The notes under the pieces: model-generated
Told to the model about the DNA's origin: nothing
What the model saw: the letters and a program-made list of their open reading frames with translations, nothing else
The model's database searches: none
Made by a program: the position numbers and the translations under genes
Source of the DNA: Dehalococcoidia bacterium
GTDB lineage: Bacteria; Chloroflexota; Dehalococcoidia; JACPQF01
Reading direction: 5' to 3'
Length of the DNA: 6,485 nt
Assembly: GCA_030650265.1 (NCBI GenBank)
Contig: JAUSEJ010000458.1
Coordinates: 1-6,485, forward strand
Shown: positions 5,532 through 6,485 of the stretch, one piece after another
Layout of the letters: every line of letters begins with the position of its first letter
Numbering within the stretch: the stretch's first letter is position 1

Positions 5532-6404
5532 TTGTTCGATATTTATTTAGACGAGGAATTGTGCACGCAGTGCGGCCTTTGCGAGGATGATTGTGTGCGC
5601 GGTGTGTTCCGGCAGGAAGCCGATGGCAGGATGGTCGTGACCAACGAAGAGCAGTGTATACTGTGCGGCCACTGCGTTGCGATCTGCCCAACTGGCGCTA
5701 TCACTCATGGCACGCTGGGCCAGGACGGCTTTGAAGAGATCACGTCGGAGATGGACGTGGATCCGCGGCGTCTGCGCGACTTATTGCGCCGCCGGCGCTC
5801 GATGCGAGCCTACCTGGAGCGGCCAGTGCCGCGAGCGGTGACGGAAGAGTTGATCGAGATGGCACGTTGGGCCCCTACCGGCTCCAACAGCCAGAAGGTG
5901 GAGTTTACCGTCATCGAAGATCGCGATACGCTGCAAAAGCTGGACGATGGGACTATGGCGATCCAAGCAGAGACTTGGCGCCGGGTGTCCGATCCCGAAT
6001 CGATCAAAAGGCGTACTGCCAGAGTGGGAGTCGAGGCTGTTCAGCAACTTCTCCTGCGTCTGGCGCCATTGGAGCAGATGGTGAAACGCTACCACCAGGG
6101 GGAGTCAGTCGCCCTTTGGGGAGCGCCTGCACTTCTACTGGCCCATACGGCGTCGGCAGAATACTTTGGGCGGGATGACTGCCTATTCGCCACTTACAAT
6201 TTCATGCTGGGCTGTAATGCGAGAGGGCTGGGAACCTGCCTGATCGGCCTGGTGGTGCTGGCCCTTCCCTCCAGCGAGGCCCTCACCAGGCTTGTCGATC
6301 TGCCCGCCGGGCAAACAGTTCACGCCGCCTGCGTCTTCGGTTACCCGCGCTACCATCACCAACGATTGGTCCCGCGCAACCCGATACCAACAAGATGGCT
6401 CTAA
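5532..6404 (+). CDS. 2[4Fe-4S] ferredoxin-nitroreductase fusion protein
   Basis: This 290-residue cytoplasmic protein joins a bacterial-type ferredoxin domain to an FMN-binding nitroreductase domain, so electrons can pass from Fe-S clusters to flavin within one chain. Residues 11-52 carry two cluster motifs: C11, C14, C17, C21 and C42, C45, C48, C52, both C-x2-C-x2-C-x3-C. The second ends in the usual CP; the first has CV instead. The nitroreductase domain begins with RRRSMRAY at about 87-94, a family signature. It continues with APTGSNSQ at 114-121 (flavin contact), GAPALLL at 197-203, GLGT at 232-235 and FGYP at 269-272. Earlier in-frame starts exist (TTG 5463, ATG 5490), but they lie in the promoter. 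TTG 5532 follows GAGGGGG. The natural substrate is unknown: family members reduce nitro groups, quinones, flavins or enones. The gene is divergent from the glycosyltransferase operon and seems to be transcribed alone. Confidence 0.9.
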   Translation: MFDIYLDEELCTQCGLCEDDCVRGVFRQEADGRMVVTNEEQCILCGHCVAICPTGAITHGTLGQDGFEEITSEMDVDPRRLRDLLRRRRSMRAYLERPVPRAVTEELIEMARWAPTGSNSQKVEFTVIEDRDTLQKLDDGTMAIQAETWRRVSDPESIKRRTARVGVEAVQQLLLRLAPLEQMVKRYHQGESVALWGAPALLLAHTASAEYFGRDDCLFATYNFMLGCNARGLGTCLIGLVVLALPSSEALTRLVDLPAGQTVHAACVFGYPRYHHQRLVPRNPIPTRWL

Positions 6405-6485
6405 TTCTGGGTTAGTCGTTTCGATTGGCCTCGAGGCGAGCCAGGAAGAATCGTCGTCAGAAACGCCTCGATCGGCCACCAGTTG
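6405..6485. other. Right-hand tail without an identified feature
   Basis: The 81 bases after the nitroreductase stop contain a perfect palindrome GCCTCGAGGC at 6428-6437, and an 8-base inverted repeat, TCGAGGCG (6431-6438) with CGCCTCGA (6464-6471). No T-run follows either, so neither is a convincing terminator. On the minus strand a frame open from the window edge ends in TAG at 6403-6401. It could be the last 27 codons of a convergent gene, but several frames are open here and I recognise no domain. Confidence 0.5.

Noticed and set aside
5342..5590. An 82-codon plus-strand open frame crossing the divergent control region
   Set aside because: It spans both promoters and runs out of frame into the ferredoxin domain. 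No ribosome binding site or motif supports it.
6183..6479. A 98-codon minus-strand open frame antisense to the end of the nitroreductase gene
   Set aside because: It is antisense to conserved nitroreductase sequence and its protein shows no recognisable domain.

Overview
This window carries five protein genes and no recognisable RNA gene, mobile element or CRISPR array. The organism cannot be fixed from the sequence. The DNA is moderately GC-rich, with Shine-Dalgarno-led genes and sigma70-type promoters. It has a compact Fe-S flavoprotein, a ferredoxin-nitroreductase fusion, and a YfhO/GT39 membrane glycosyltransferase pair. Together these suggest an anaerobic or facultative bacterium, and a Chloroflexota-like lineage would fit. 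That placement is an inference with low confidence.

Layout, left to right. (1) Bases 1-61 hold a probable promoter and a ribosome binding site for a plus-strand iron-sulfur flavoprotein (62-628). (2) A minus-strand short-chain dehydrogenase (625-1395) converges on it; the two stop codons interlock in one CTAG. (3) The 151-base gap 1396-1546 contains a long nested inverted repeat (1441-1511). (4) A minus-strand operon follows. A YfhO-family membrane protein (3028-5307) comes first and a GT39-type glycosyltransferase (1547-3052) second, with a 25-base overlap. (5) The divergent control region 5308-5531 has one near-consensus promoter facing each way. (6) A plus-strand 2[4Fe-4S] ferredoxin-nitroreductase fusion runs from 5532 to 6404. 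(7) An 81-base tail has no identified feature.

How they may work together. The YfhO and GT39 proteins are both polytopic enzymes of the type that use polyprenyl-phosphate-linked sugars outside the membrane, so the operon probably decorates a cell-surface polymer or protein. No gene for making the lipid-linked donor is present. The three soluble proteins are all redox enzymes: a [4Fe-4S]/FMN flavoprotein, an NAD(P)H-dependent dehydrogenase and a ferredoxin-linked flavin reductase. Nothing in the sequence ties them to one pathway or to the glycosyltransferases.

Four of the five genes appear to start on non-ATG codons (TTG three times, GTG once), each preceded by a visible Shine-Dalgarno sequence. 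I see no clearly novel multi-gene system. The most notable unexplained structure is the inverted repeat at 1441-1511.
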